Origin: Chamaea fasciata
Taxonomy: Eukaryota; Chordata; Aves; Passeriformes; Sylviidae
NCBI GenBank assembly: GCA_029207755.1
Contig: JARCOQ010000242.1
Span: forward strand, 1-64,000
DNA length: 64,000 nt
Direction of reading: 5' to 3'
Shown: positions 23,071 to 33,319 of the stretch, in pieces
How positions within the stretch are numbered: position 1 is the first letter of the stretch
How the letters are laid out: each line of letters begins with the position of its first letter
Position numbers and translations under genes: made by a program
Notes under the pieces: generated by a model
Database searches by the model: none
The model's input: only the letters and a program-made list of their open reading frames with translations
Told to the model about the DNA's origin: nothing

Positions 23071-24185
23071 GTGTCCCTGTGGGTGCCCTGCGTGTCCCTG
23101 GGGTGCCCTGGCTGTCCCCTAGGTGTCCCTGGGGGTGCCCTGGCTGTCCCTGGGGTTCCCTGGCTGTCGCCTAGGTGTCCCTGGGGGGGCCCTGGGTGTC
23201 CCTGAGGGTGCACAGGGTGTCACTGGGCTGCCCTGGCTGTCCCCTAGGGGTCTCTGGGGGTGCCCTGGCTGTCCCTTCAGTGTCCCTGGGGGTGCCCTGC
23301 CTGTCCCCTAGGTGTCCCTGTGGGTGCCCTGCCTGTCCCCTAGGTGTCGTTGGGGTTGCCCTGGGGGGGTGCCCTACCTGTCCCCTAGGTGTCCCTGGGG
23401 GTGCCCTGGGTGTCCCTGTGGGGGCCCTGGCTGTGCCCTCGGTGTCCCTGAGGGTGCCCTGGCTGTGCCCTAGGTGTCCCTGGGGGTGCCCTGGCTGTCC
23501 CTAGGGTGCCCTGGCGGTGCCCTTGGTGTCCCTGGGGGTGCCCTGGCTGTCCCTAGGGTGCCCTGGCTGTCCCCTAGGTGTCCCTGGGGGTGCCCTGGTG
23601 TCCCTGGGTTGCCCTGGCTGTCCCCTTGGTGTCCCTGGGGGGGGCCCTGGCTGTCCCCTAGGTGTCCCTGGGGGTGCCCTGCGTGTCCCTGGGGTGCCCT
23701 GGCTGTCCCCTAGGTGTTCCTGGGGGTGCCCTGGCTGTCCCTGGGGTTCCCTGGCTGTCCCCTAGGTGTCCCTGGGGGTGCCCTGGCTGTCCCTGGGGTT
23801 CCCTGGCTGTCCCCTAGGTGTCCCTGGGGGGGCCCTGGGTGTCCTGGGGGGTGCAAAGGGTGTCACTGGGGTTCCCTGGCTGTCCCGTACGTGTCCCTGG
23901 GATTCCCTGGAAGTCCCCTAGGTGTCCCTGGGGGTGCCCTGAGTGTCCCTGGGCTGCCCTGGCTGTCCCCTAGGGGCCTATGGGGGTGCCCTGGCTGTCC
24001 CTTCAGTGTCCCTGGGGGTGCCCTGCGTGTCCCCTTGGTGTCCCTGGGGGTGCCCTGCCTGTCCCCTAGGTGTCGTTGGGGGTGCCCCTGGGTGTCCCTG
24101 GGGGTGCCCTACCTGTCCCCTAGGTGTCCCTGGGGGTGCCCTGGGTGTCCCTTGTGGGGGCCCTGGCTGTCCCCTAGGTGTCCCT

Positions 24186-24727
24186 GCCTCGCTCGTATCC
24201 TCGACTCCGCCTCCGGCGCCATGGTGACTCCCCTCCCAGTCCGGACCATTGTGGCCTCACCCCCTCCCCTGGGGCCATCCGACCCATCCCAGTATAGACC
24301 AGTAAGGCACCGAGTGGCCACACATGGACCCCCACACGCCTGCCAGTTCATCCCAGTTCATCCCAGTCCACTCTTCGTCCATCCCAGGTTTCTCTGGTCA
24401 CCCTCCAGTGCTCTCAGTCCATCCCAGTCCTCGCAGGTGTTGGTGCTTGGGGCTTGATGAGCTGGTGCCTGTCCGCAACGTGGAGCGGCTCAAACGGGAC
24501 CTCAGGGTGAGGGGGGCGCGGATTTGGGGGGATCCTGGGGGTCCTGAGTTGTCGTGGAGGGGGGTTTTTGGGTTGTGGGGGGTCTGGGGGGAGTCCTGGG
24601 GGCTGCTTTGGGTGCTTTGGGGGGTATTCGGGAGGTTTGGGCGGCCCATTTGAGGCATCAAAGAACCTGAGGAGGGTTTTGATAGCTCCTGGAGGTGGAG
24701 GCGGCCGTGGGGGTGAGCTGGCTGTCC
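24186..24727 (+). other. Exon-bearing island, copy 4 (divergent)
   Basis: Same layout but with four single-base indels. There is an extra A in GCCACACATGG (about 24321), which breaks the GCCACCATGG context. One C is lost in CACCCTCCAGTG (about 24404), a T is gained in GTCCTCGCAG (about 24431), and one G is gained near 24565. It keeps GGAGGTGGAGGC like copies 1 and 2 but the GTG exon variant like copies 3, 5 and 6. The left flank, GTGGGGGCCCTGGCTG, differs from all other copies, so the left junction was rebuilt about 30 bp outside the island. Confidence 0.88.
24437..24506 (+). pseudogene. 70-bp exon-like block, copy 4
   Basis: The block is intact and identical to copies 3, 5 and 6, although four indels surround it. 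The acceptor reads TCCTCGCAG and the donor GTGAGG. The upstream frame seen in copies 1-3 is shifted here, so the island as a whole is not an open reading frame. Only the exon-like block and its splice signals are kept. Confidence 0.5.
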
Positions 24728-26823
24728 CAGGGGGTTCCTGGCTGTCCCTCGATGTCCCTGGGGTGCCCTGGCTGTCACTTAGGTGTCCCTCGGGGTGCCC
24801 TGGCTGTCCCTAGGGCGCCCTGGCTGTCCCCTAGGTGTCCCAGGGGTGCCCTGACTGTCCCTAGGTGTCCCTGAGGGTGCCCTGGGTGTCCCTGGGGTGC
24901 CCTGGGGGTACCCTGGCTGTCCCTGGAGGTGCGCTGCCTGTCCCTTAGGTGTCCCTGGGGGTGCCCTGGCTGTCCCTAGGGTGCCCTGGCTGTGCCCTCG
25001 GTGTCACTGGGGGTGCCCTGGGTGTCCCTGGGGTTGCCCTGGGTGTCCCTGGGGTGCACTGACTGTCCCTAGGTGTCCCTGGGGTGCCCTGGCTGTCTCG
25101 TCAGTTTCCCTGGGGTGCCCTGGCTGTCCCTGGGGGTGCCCTCGCTGTCCCTGGGGTGCCCTGGCTGTTCCCTAGGCGGCCCTGGGGGTGCCCTGTGTGT
25201 CCCTGGGGATGCCCTGGCTGTCCCCTAGGTGTCCCTGGGGGTGCCCTGTGTGTCCCTGGGGATGCCCTGGCTGTCCCCTAGGTGTCCCTGGGGGTGCCCT
25301 GGCTTTCCCCTCGGTGTCCCTGGGGGTGCCCAGGGTGTCCCTGGGGTGCCCTTGCTGTCCCGTAGGTGTCCCTGAGGGTGCCATGGGTGTCCCTGGGGGT
25401 GCCCTGGCTGTCCTTGGGGTGCTCTGGCCGTCCCCTTGGTGTCCCTGGGGGTGCCCTGGCTGTCCCCTAGCTGTCCCTGGGGTGCCATGGCTGTCCCCTA
25501 GCTGTCCTTGGGGGGGCCCTGGCTGTCCCCTAGGTGTCCCTGGGGGTGCCATGCCTGTCCCCTAGGTGTCCCTGGGGGTGCCTGCCTGTCCCCTAGCTGT
25601 CCTTGGGGGGGCCCTGGCTGTGCCCTAGGTGTCCCTGGGGGTGCTCTGCGTGTCCCCTCGGTGTCCCTGGGGTGCCCTGGCTGTCCCCTAGGTGTCCCTG
25701 TGGGTGCCCTGGGTGTCCCTGGGGGTGCCCTGGCTGTCCCCTAGGTGTCCCTGAGGGTGCCCAGGGTGTCCCTGGGGTGCCCTGGCTGTCCCCTACGTGT
25801 CCTTGGGGGTGCCCAGGGCGTCCCTGGGGGTGCCCTTGCTGTCCCGTAGGTGTCCCTGGGGTGTGCCCTGGGTGTCCCTGGGGTGCCCTGGCTGTCCCCT
25901 AGGTGTCCCTGGAGGTGCCCTGGCTGTCCCCTTGGTGTCCCTGGGGTGCCCTGGCTGTCCCTTGGTGTCCCTGTGGGTGCCCTGGGTGTCCCTGGGGTGC
26001 CCTGGGGGTGCCCTGGCTGTCCCCTAGGTGTCCCTGGGGATGCTCTGGCTGTCCCCTAGGTGTCCCTGGGGGTGCCCTGGCTGTCCCCTAGGTGTCCCTG
26101 GGGGTGCCCTTCTGTCCTCTAGGTGTCCCTGGGGGTGCCCTGGGTGTCCCCTGGGTGTCCCTGGGGGTGCCCTGGCGGTCCCTAGGGTGCCCTTGCTGTG
26201 CCCTCGGTGTCCCTGGTGGTTCCCCGGCTGTCCCCTAGGTGTCGCTGTGGGTGCCCTGGCTTTCCCACTCGGTGTCCCTGGGGGTGCCCAGAGTGTCCCT
26301 GGGGGTGCCCTGCCTGTCCTCTAGGTGTCCCTGAGGGGGCCCTGGGTGTCCCTGGGGTGCCCTGGCTGTCCCCTAGGTGTCCCTGGGGGGGCCCTGGCTG
26401 TCCCTAGGTGTCCCTGGGGGTCCCCTGGTTGTCCCTGGGGGTGCCCTGGGTGTCCCTGGAGTGCCCTGGCTGTCCCGAAATGTCCCTGGGGGTGCCCTGG
26501 CTGTCCCCTAGGTGTCCCTGGGGGTGTCCTGCCTTCCCCTAGGTGTCCCTGGGGGTGCCCTGGGTGTCCCTGGGGTTCCCTGGCTGTCCCCTAGGTGTAC
26601 CTGGGGGTGCCCTGGGTGTCCCTGGAGTGCCCTGGCTGTCCCCTAAATGTCCCTGGGGGTGCCCTGGCTGGCCCCAGGGTGTCCCTGGGGGTGTCCTGGC
26701 TTTCCCCTCGGTGTCCCTGGGGGTGTTCTGGCTGTCCCTAGGTGTCCCTGGTGGTGCCCTGCCTGTCCCTGGGGGTGCCCTGGCTGTCCCCTAGGTGTCC
26801 CTGGGGGGGCCCATGGCTGTCCC

Positions 26824-28760
26824 CTAGGTGTCCCTGGGGGGGCCCTGGCTATCCCCTAGGTGTTCCTGGGGGTGCCCTGGCTGACCCTAGGGTGCCCAGG
26901 CTGTCCCCTAGGTGTCCCTGGGGGTGCCCTGGCTGTCCCCTAGGTGTCCCTGGGGGTGCCCTGGCTGTCCCCTAGGTGTCCCTGGGGGGGCCCTGGCTGT
27001 CCCCTAGGTGTCCCTGGGGGGGCCCTGGCTGTCCCCTAGGTGTTCCTGGGGGTGCCCTGGCTGTCCCTAGGGTGCCCTGGCTGTCCCCTTGGGGTCTCTG
27101 GGGGTGCCCTGGCTGTCCCGTCAGTGTCCCTGGGGGTGCCCTGCCTATCCCCTTGGTGTCCCTGGGGGTGTCCTGGGTGTCCCTGGGGTGCCCTGGCTGT
27201 CCCCAAGGTGTCCCTGTGGGTGCCCAGAGTGTCCCTGCGAGTGCCCTGGCTGTCCCCTAGGGGTCTCTGGGGTTGCCCTGGCTGTCCCGTCAGTGTCCCT
27301 GGGGCTGCCCTGCCTGTCCCCTAGGTGTCCCTGGGGGTGCCCTGGCTGTCCCGTAGGTGTCCCTGCGGGCGCCCTGGGTGTCCCTGGGTTGCCCTGGCTG
27401 TCCCCTTGGTGTCCCGGGGGGTGCCCAGTGGGTCCCTGGGGTGCCCTGGTGTCCCTGGGGGTGCCCTGGCTGTCCCTTTGGTGTCCCTGGGGGTGCCCTC
27501 GCTGTCCCTGGGGTGCCTTGACTGTCCCCTACGTGTCCCTGGGGGTCCCCTTGGTGTCCCTGGGGGTGCCCAGGGTGTCCCTTAGGTGTTCCTGGGGGTG
27601 CCCTGGCTGTCCCCTTGGTGTCCCTGGGGGTGCCCTGGCTGTCCCTGGGGTGCTCTGGCTGTCCCCTTGGTGTCCCTGGGGTGCCCTGGCTGTCCCTAGG
27701 GTGCGCTGGCTGTCACCTAGGTGTCCCTGGGGGTGCCCTGGCTGTCCCGTAGGTGTCCCTGCGGGTGCCCTGGCTGTCGCTGGAGTGCCCTGGCTGTCCC
27801 CTAGGTGTCCCTGGGGGTGCCCTGGCTGTGCCCTTTGGGTCCCTGGGGGTACCTGGCTGTCCCCTAGGTGTCCCTGAGGGTGCCCTGGCTTTCCCTAGGG
27901 TGCCCTGGCTGTCCCCTAGGTGTCGCTGGGGGTGCCCTAGGTGTCCCTGGGGGTGCTCTGGCTGTCCCTGGAGTGCCCTGGCTGTCCCCTAGGTGTCCCT
28001 GGGGGGGCCCTGGCTGTCCCCTAGGTGTCCCTGGGGGTGCCCTGCCTGTCCCATAGGTGTCCCTGGGGGGGCCCTGGCTGTCCCCTAGGTGTCCCGGGGG
28101 TGCCCTGCCTGTCCCCTAGGTGTCCCTGGGGGTGCCCTGGCTGTCTCTGGAGTGCCCTGGCTGTCCCCTAGGTGTTCCTGGGGGGGCCCTGGCTGTCTCC
28201 TAGGTGTCCCTTATGATGCCCTGGCTGTCCCTGGGGTTCCCTGGCTGTCCCCTAGGTGTCCCTGGGGGTGCCCAGGGTGTCCCTGGGGTTCCCTGGCTGT
28301 CCCCTAGGTGTCCCTGGGGGTGCCCAGGGTGTCCCCGCGGTTCCCTTCCTGTCCCTTACGTGTTCCTGGGGTTGCCCTGGCTGTCCCTAGAGTGCCCTTG
28401 CTGTGCCCCTTGGTGTCCCTGTGGGTGCCCTGGCTGTCCCCTCGGTGTCCCTGTGGGTGTCCAGAGTGTCCCTGGGGGTGCCCTGCCTGTCCTTTAGGTG
28501 TCGTTGGGGGTGCCCTGGGTGTCCCTGGGGTGCCCTGGCTGTCCCCTTGGTGTCCCTGGGGGTGCCCTGTGGGTCCCTGGGGTGCCCTCGGGGTGCCCTG
28601 GCTGTCCCTGAGTGCCCTGGCTGTCCCCTAGGTGTCCCTGGGGGGGCCCTGGCTGTCCCCCAGGTGTCCCTGGGGGTGCCCTTCCTGTCCCCCAGGTGTC
28701 CCTGGGGGTGCCCTGGCTGTCCCCTAGGTGTCCCTGGGGGTCCCCTGGGTGTCCCTGGGG
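26824..28760. repeat. ~1.94-kb sub-block, first of three copies
   Basis: The ordered markers GCTGACCCTAGGGTGCCCAGG, CCTTGGGGTCTCTGG, GTCCCTGCGAGTGCC, GTGCCCAGTGGGTCC, TTATGATGCC, CCGCGGTTCCC and CTTTAGGTGTCG recur at 33320-35260 (offset 6,496-6,499) and 37777-39717 (a further 4,457). The copies differ at scattered single bases whose distribution is mosaic (see findings). Confidence 0.8.
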
Positions 28761-31700
28761 GTGCCCTAGGTGTCCCTGGGGTGCCCTGGCTGTCCCCTAG
28801 GTATCCCTGGGGGTGCCCTGGCTGTCCTTGGGGTGCTCTGGCTGTCCCCTTGGTGTCCCTGGGGGTGCCTTGCCTGTCCCCTAGCTGTCCCTGGGGGTGC
28901 CCTGGCTGTCCCTGGGGTGCCATGGCTGTCCCCTAGGTGTCCCTAAGGTGCCCTGGCTGTCCCCTAGGTGTCCCTGGGGGTGCCCAGGGTGTCCCTGGGG
29001 TTGCCCTTGCTGTCCCCTAGGTGTCCCTGGGGGTGCCCTGGCTGTCCCCTTGGTGTCCCTGGGGTGCCCTGTCTGTCCCCTAAGTGTCCCTGGGGGTGCC
29101 CTGGCTGTCCTTGGGGTGCTCTGCCTGTCCCCTGGGTGTCCCTGGGGTTCCCTGGCTGTCCCCTAGGTGTCCCTTGGGGTGCCCTGGGCGTCCCTGGGGT
29201 GCCCAGGGTGTCCCTGGGGTTCCCTGGCTGTCCCCTAGGCGGCCCTGGGGGTGCCCTGGGTGTCCCTGGGGTGCCCTGGCTGTCCCCTAGGCGGCCCTGG
29301 GGGTGCCCTGGGTGTCCCTGGGTGCCCTGGCTGTCCCCTAGGTGTCCCTGGGGGTGCCCAGGCAGTCCTTAGGGTGCCCTACATGTCCCCTAGGCGGCCC
29401 TGGGGGTGCCCTGGGTGTCCCTGGAGTGCCCTGGCTGTCCCTAAATGTCCCTGGGGGTGCCCTGGCTGTCCCCTAGGTGTCGCTGGGGGTGCCCTAGGTG
29501 TCCCTGGGGGTGCCCTGGCTGTCCCTGGAGTGCCCTGGCTGTCCCCTAGGTGTCCCTGGGGGGCCCTGGCTGTCCCCTAGGTGTCCCTGGGGTGCCCTGG
29601 CTGTCTCTGGAGTGCCCTGGCTGTCCCCTAGGTGTCCCTGGGGGGACCCTGGCTGTCTCCTAGGTGTCCCTTATGATGCCCTGGCTGTACCTGGGGTTCC
29701 CTGGCTGTCCCCTAGGTGTCCCTGGGGGTGCCCAGGGTGTCCCTGGGGGTTCCCTGGCTGTCCCCTAGTGTCCCTGGGGGTGCCCAGGGTGTCCCTGCGG
29801 TTCCCTTCCTGTCCCCTACGTGTTCCTGGGGTTGCCCTGGCTGTCCCTAGGGTGCCCTTGCTGTGCCCTTGGTGTCCCTGTGGGTGCCCTGGCTGTCCCC
29901 TCGGTGTCCCTGTGGGTGTCCAGAGTGTCCCTGGGGGTGCCCTGCCTGTCCTTTAGGTGTCGTTGGGGGTGCCCTGGGTGTCCCTGGGGTGCCCTGGCTG
30001 TCCCCTTGGTGTCCCTGGGGGTGCCCTGTGGGTCCCTGGGGTGCCCTCGGGGTGCCCTGGCTGTCCCTGGAGTGCCCCGGCTGTCCCCTGGGTGTCCCTG
30101 GTGGTGCCCTGGCTGTGCCCTAGGTGTCCCTGGGGTGCCCTGGCTGTCCCCTTGGTGTCCCTGGGTGTGCCCTGGCTGTCCCTAGGGTGCCCTGGCTGTG
30201 CTCTTGGTGTCCCTGGGGGTGCCCTGGCTGTCCCTAGGGTGCCCTGGCTGTCCCCTAGGTGTCCCTGGGGGCCCAGGGTGTCCCTGGGTTGCCCTGGCTG
30301 TCCCCTACGTGTCCCTGGGGGTGTCCAGGGTGTCCCTGGGGTGCCCTGGCTGTCCCCTAGGTGTCCATGGGGGTGCCCTGGCTGTCCCCTTGGTGTCCCT
30401 GGGGTGCCCTGGCTGTCCCTAGGGTGCCCTGGCTGTCCCCTAGGTGTCCCTGGGGGTGCCCTGCGTGTCCCCTAGGTGTCCTTGGGGGTGCCCTGTCTGT
30501 CCCCAGGGTGCCCTGGCTGTGCCCTCTGTGTTCCTGGGGGTGCCCTGGCTGTCCCTGGAGTGCCCTGGCTGTCCCCTAAGTGTCCCTGGGCGGGCCCTGG
30601 CTGTCCCCCAGGTGTCCCTGGGGGTGCCCTTCCTGTCCCCTAGGTGTCCCTGGGGGTGCCCTGGCTGTCCCCTAGGTGTCCCTGGGGGTCCCCTGGGTGT
30701 CCCTGGGGGTGCCCTGGGTGTCCCTGGAGTGCCCTGGCTGTCCCCTAAATGTCCCTGGGGGTGCCTTGGCTGTCCCCTAGGTGTCCCTGGGGGTGTCCTA
30801 ACTGTCCCCTAGGTGTCCCTGGGGGTGCCCTGCCTGTCCCTGGGGGTGCCCTGGCTGTCCCCTAGGTGTCCCTGGGGGGGCCCTGGCTGTCCCCTAGGTG
30901 TCCCTGGGGGTGCCCTGGCTGTCCCTAGGGTGCCCTGGCTGTCCCCTAGGTGTCCCTGGGGGTGCCCTGGGTGTCCCTGGGGTGCCTTGGCTGTCCCCAA
31001 GGTGTCCCTGGGGGTGCCCTGGTTGTCCCCTAGCTGTCCCTGGAGGTGCCCTTGCTGTCCCTGGGGTGCCCTGGGGGTGCCCTGGCTGTCCCCTAGGTGT
31101 TCCTGGGGGTGACCTGCCTGTCCCCTAGGTGTCCCTGGGGGGGCCCTGGGTGTCCCTGGGGGAGCACAGGGTGTCAGTGGGGTTCCCTGGCTGTCCCGTA
31201 CGTGACCCTGGGGTTCCCTGGAGGTCCCCTAGGTTTCCCTGGGGGTGCCGGGAGTGTCCCTGGGCTGCCCTGGCTGTCCCCTAGGTGTCCCTGGGGGTCC
31301 CCTTGGTGTCCCGGGGGGTGCCCAGGGTGTCCCTTAGGTGTCCCTGGGGGTGCCCTTGCTGTCCCCTAGGTGTCCCTGGGGGTGCCCTGGCTGTCCCTAG
31401 GGTGCCCTGGCTGTCCCCTTGGTGTCCCTGGTGGTGCCCTGGCTGTGCCCTCGGTGTCCCTGAGGGTGCCCTGGCTGTCCCCTAGGTGTCCCTGGGGTGC
31501 CCTGGCTGTCCCCTAGGTATCCCTGGGGGTGCCCTGGCTGTCCTTGGGGTGCTCTGGCTGTCCCCTTGGTGTCCCTGGGGGTGCCTTGCCTGTCCTCTAC
31601 CTGTCCCTGGGGGTGCCCTGGCTGTCCCTGGGGTGCCATGGCTGTCCCCTAGGTGTCCCTAGGGTGCCATGGCTGTCCCATAGGTGTCCCTGGGGGTGCC

Positions 31701-33319
31701 CAGGGTGTCCCTGGGGTTGCCCTTGCTGTCCCCTAGGTGTCCTAGGGGGTGCCCTGGCTGTCCCCTTGGTGTCCCTGGGGTGCCCTGTCTGTCCCCTAGG
31801 TGTCCCTGGGGGTGCCCTGGCTGTCCTTGGGGTGCTCTGCCTGTCCCCTGGGTGTCCCTGGGGTTCCCTGGCTGTCCCCTAGGTGTCCCTTGGGGTGCCC
31901 TGGGTGTCCCTGGGGTGCCCTGGCTGTCCCCTAGGCGGCCCTGGGGGTGCCCTGGGTGTCCCTGGGGTGCCCTGGCTGTCCCCTAGGTGTCCCTGGGGGT
32001 GCCCAGGCAGTCCTTAGGGTGCCCTACATGTCCCCTAGGCGGCCCTGGGGGTGCCCTGGGTGTCCCTGGAGTGCCCTGGCTGTCCCCTAAATGTCCCTGG
32101 GGGTGCCCTGGCTGTCCCCTAGGTGTCGCTGGGGGTGCCCTAGGTGTCCCTGGGGGTGCCCTGGCTGTCCCTGGAGTGCCCTGGCTGTCCCCTAGGTGTC
32201 CCTGGGGGGGCCCTGGCTGTCCCCTAGGTGTCCCTGGGGGTGCCCTGCCTGTCCCCTAGGTGTCCCTGGGGGGACCCTGGCTGTCTCCTAGGTGTCCCTT
32301 ATGATGCCCTGGCTGTACCTGGGGTTCCCTGGCTGTCCCCTAGGTGTCCCTGGGGGTGCCCAGGGTGTCCCTGGGGTTCCCTGGCTGTCCCCTAGTTGTC
32401 ACTGGGGGTGCCCAGGGTGTCCCTGCGGTTCCCTTCCTGTCCCCTACGTGTTCCTGGGGTTGCCCTGGCTGTCCCTAGGGTGCCCTTGCTGTGCCCTTGG
32501 TGTCCCTGTGGGTGCCCTGGCTGTCCCCTCGGTGTCCCTGTGGGTGTCCAGAGTGTCCCTGGGGGTGCCCTGCCTGTCCTTTAGGTGTCGTTGGGGGTGC
32601 CCTGGGTGTCCCTGGGGTGCCCTGGCTGTCCCCTTGGTGTCCCTGGGGGTGCCCTGTGGGTCCCTGGGGTGCCCTCGGGGTGCCCTGGCTGTCCCTGGAG
32701 TGCCCCGGCTGTCCCCTGGGTGTCCCTGGTGGTGCCCTGGCTGTGCCCTAGGTGTCCCTGGGGTGCCCTGGCTGTCCCCTTGGTGTCCCTGGGTGTGCCC
32801 TGGCTGTCCCTAGGGTGCCCTGGCTGTGCTCTTGGTGTCCCTGGGGGTGCCCTGGCTGTCCCTAGGGTGCCCTGTCTGTCCCCTAGGTGTCCCTGGGGGC
32901 CCAGGGTGTCCCTGGGTTGCCCTGGCTGTCCCCTACGTGTCCCTGGGGGTGTCCAGGGTGTCCCTGGGGTGCCCTGGCTGTCCCCTAGGTGTCCATGGGG
33001 GTGCCCTGGCTGTCCCCTTGGTGTCCCTGGGGTGCCCTGGCTGTCCCTAGGGTTCCCTGGCTGTCCCCTAGGTGTCCCTGGGGGTGCCCTGCGTGTCCCC
33101 TAGGTGTCCTTGGGGGTGCCCTGGCTGTCCCCAGGGTGCCCTGGCTGTGCCCTCGGTGTTCCTGGGGGTGCCCTGGTGTCCCTGTGGGTGCCCTGGCTGT
33201 CCCCTAGGTGTCCCTGGGGGTGCCCTGGCTGTCCCTGGAGTGCCCTGGCTGTCCCCTAAGTGTCCCTGGGGGGGCCCTGGCTGTCCCCCAGGTGTCCCTG
33301 GGGGTGCCCTTCCTGTCCC

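Larger units (their letters stand above)
11902..24185. repeat. Satellite block between islands 3 and 4 (dialect A)
   Basis: 12.3 kb of module array with no gene. It contains at least two segmental duplications: 13.0-14.0 kb with 19.3-20.3 kb (offset about 6,300), and 20.26-23.07 kb with 2.1-4.9 kb. The run 16077-16730 repeats 4081-4733 at an offset of 11,996. Dialect-A markers recur throughout, including GTGGGGGCCCTGG at about 14390, 15525, 18440, 20565, 21160 and 23415. From about 19.7 kb to the island, single-base length changes in G/C runs become frequent. Confidence 0.92.
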
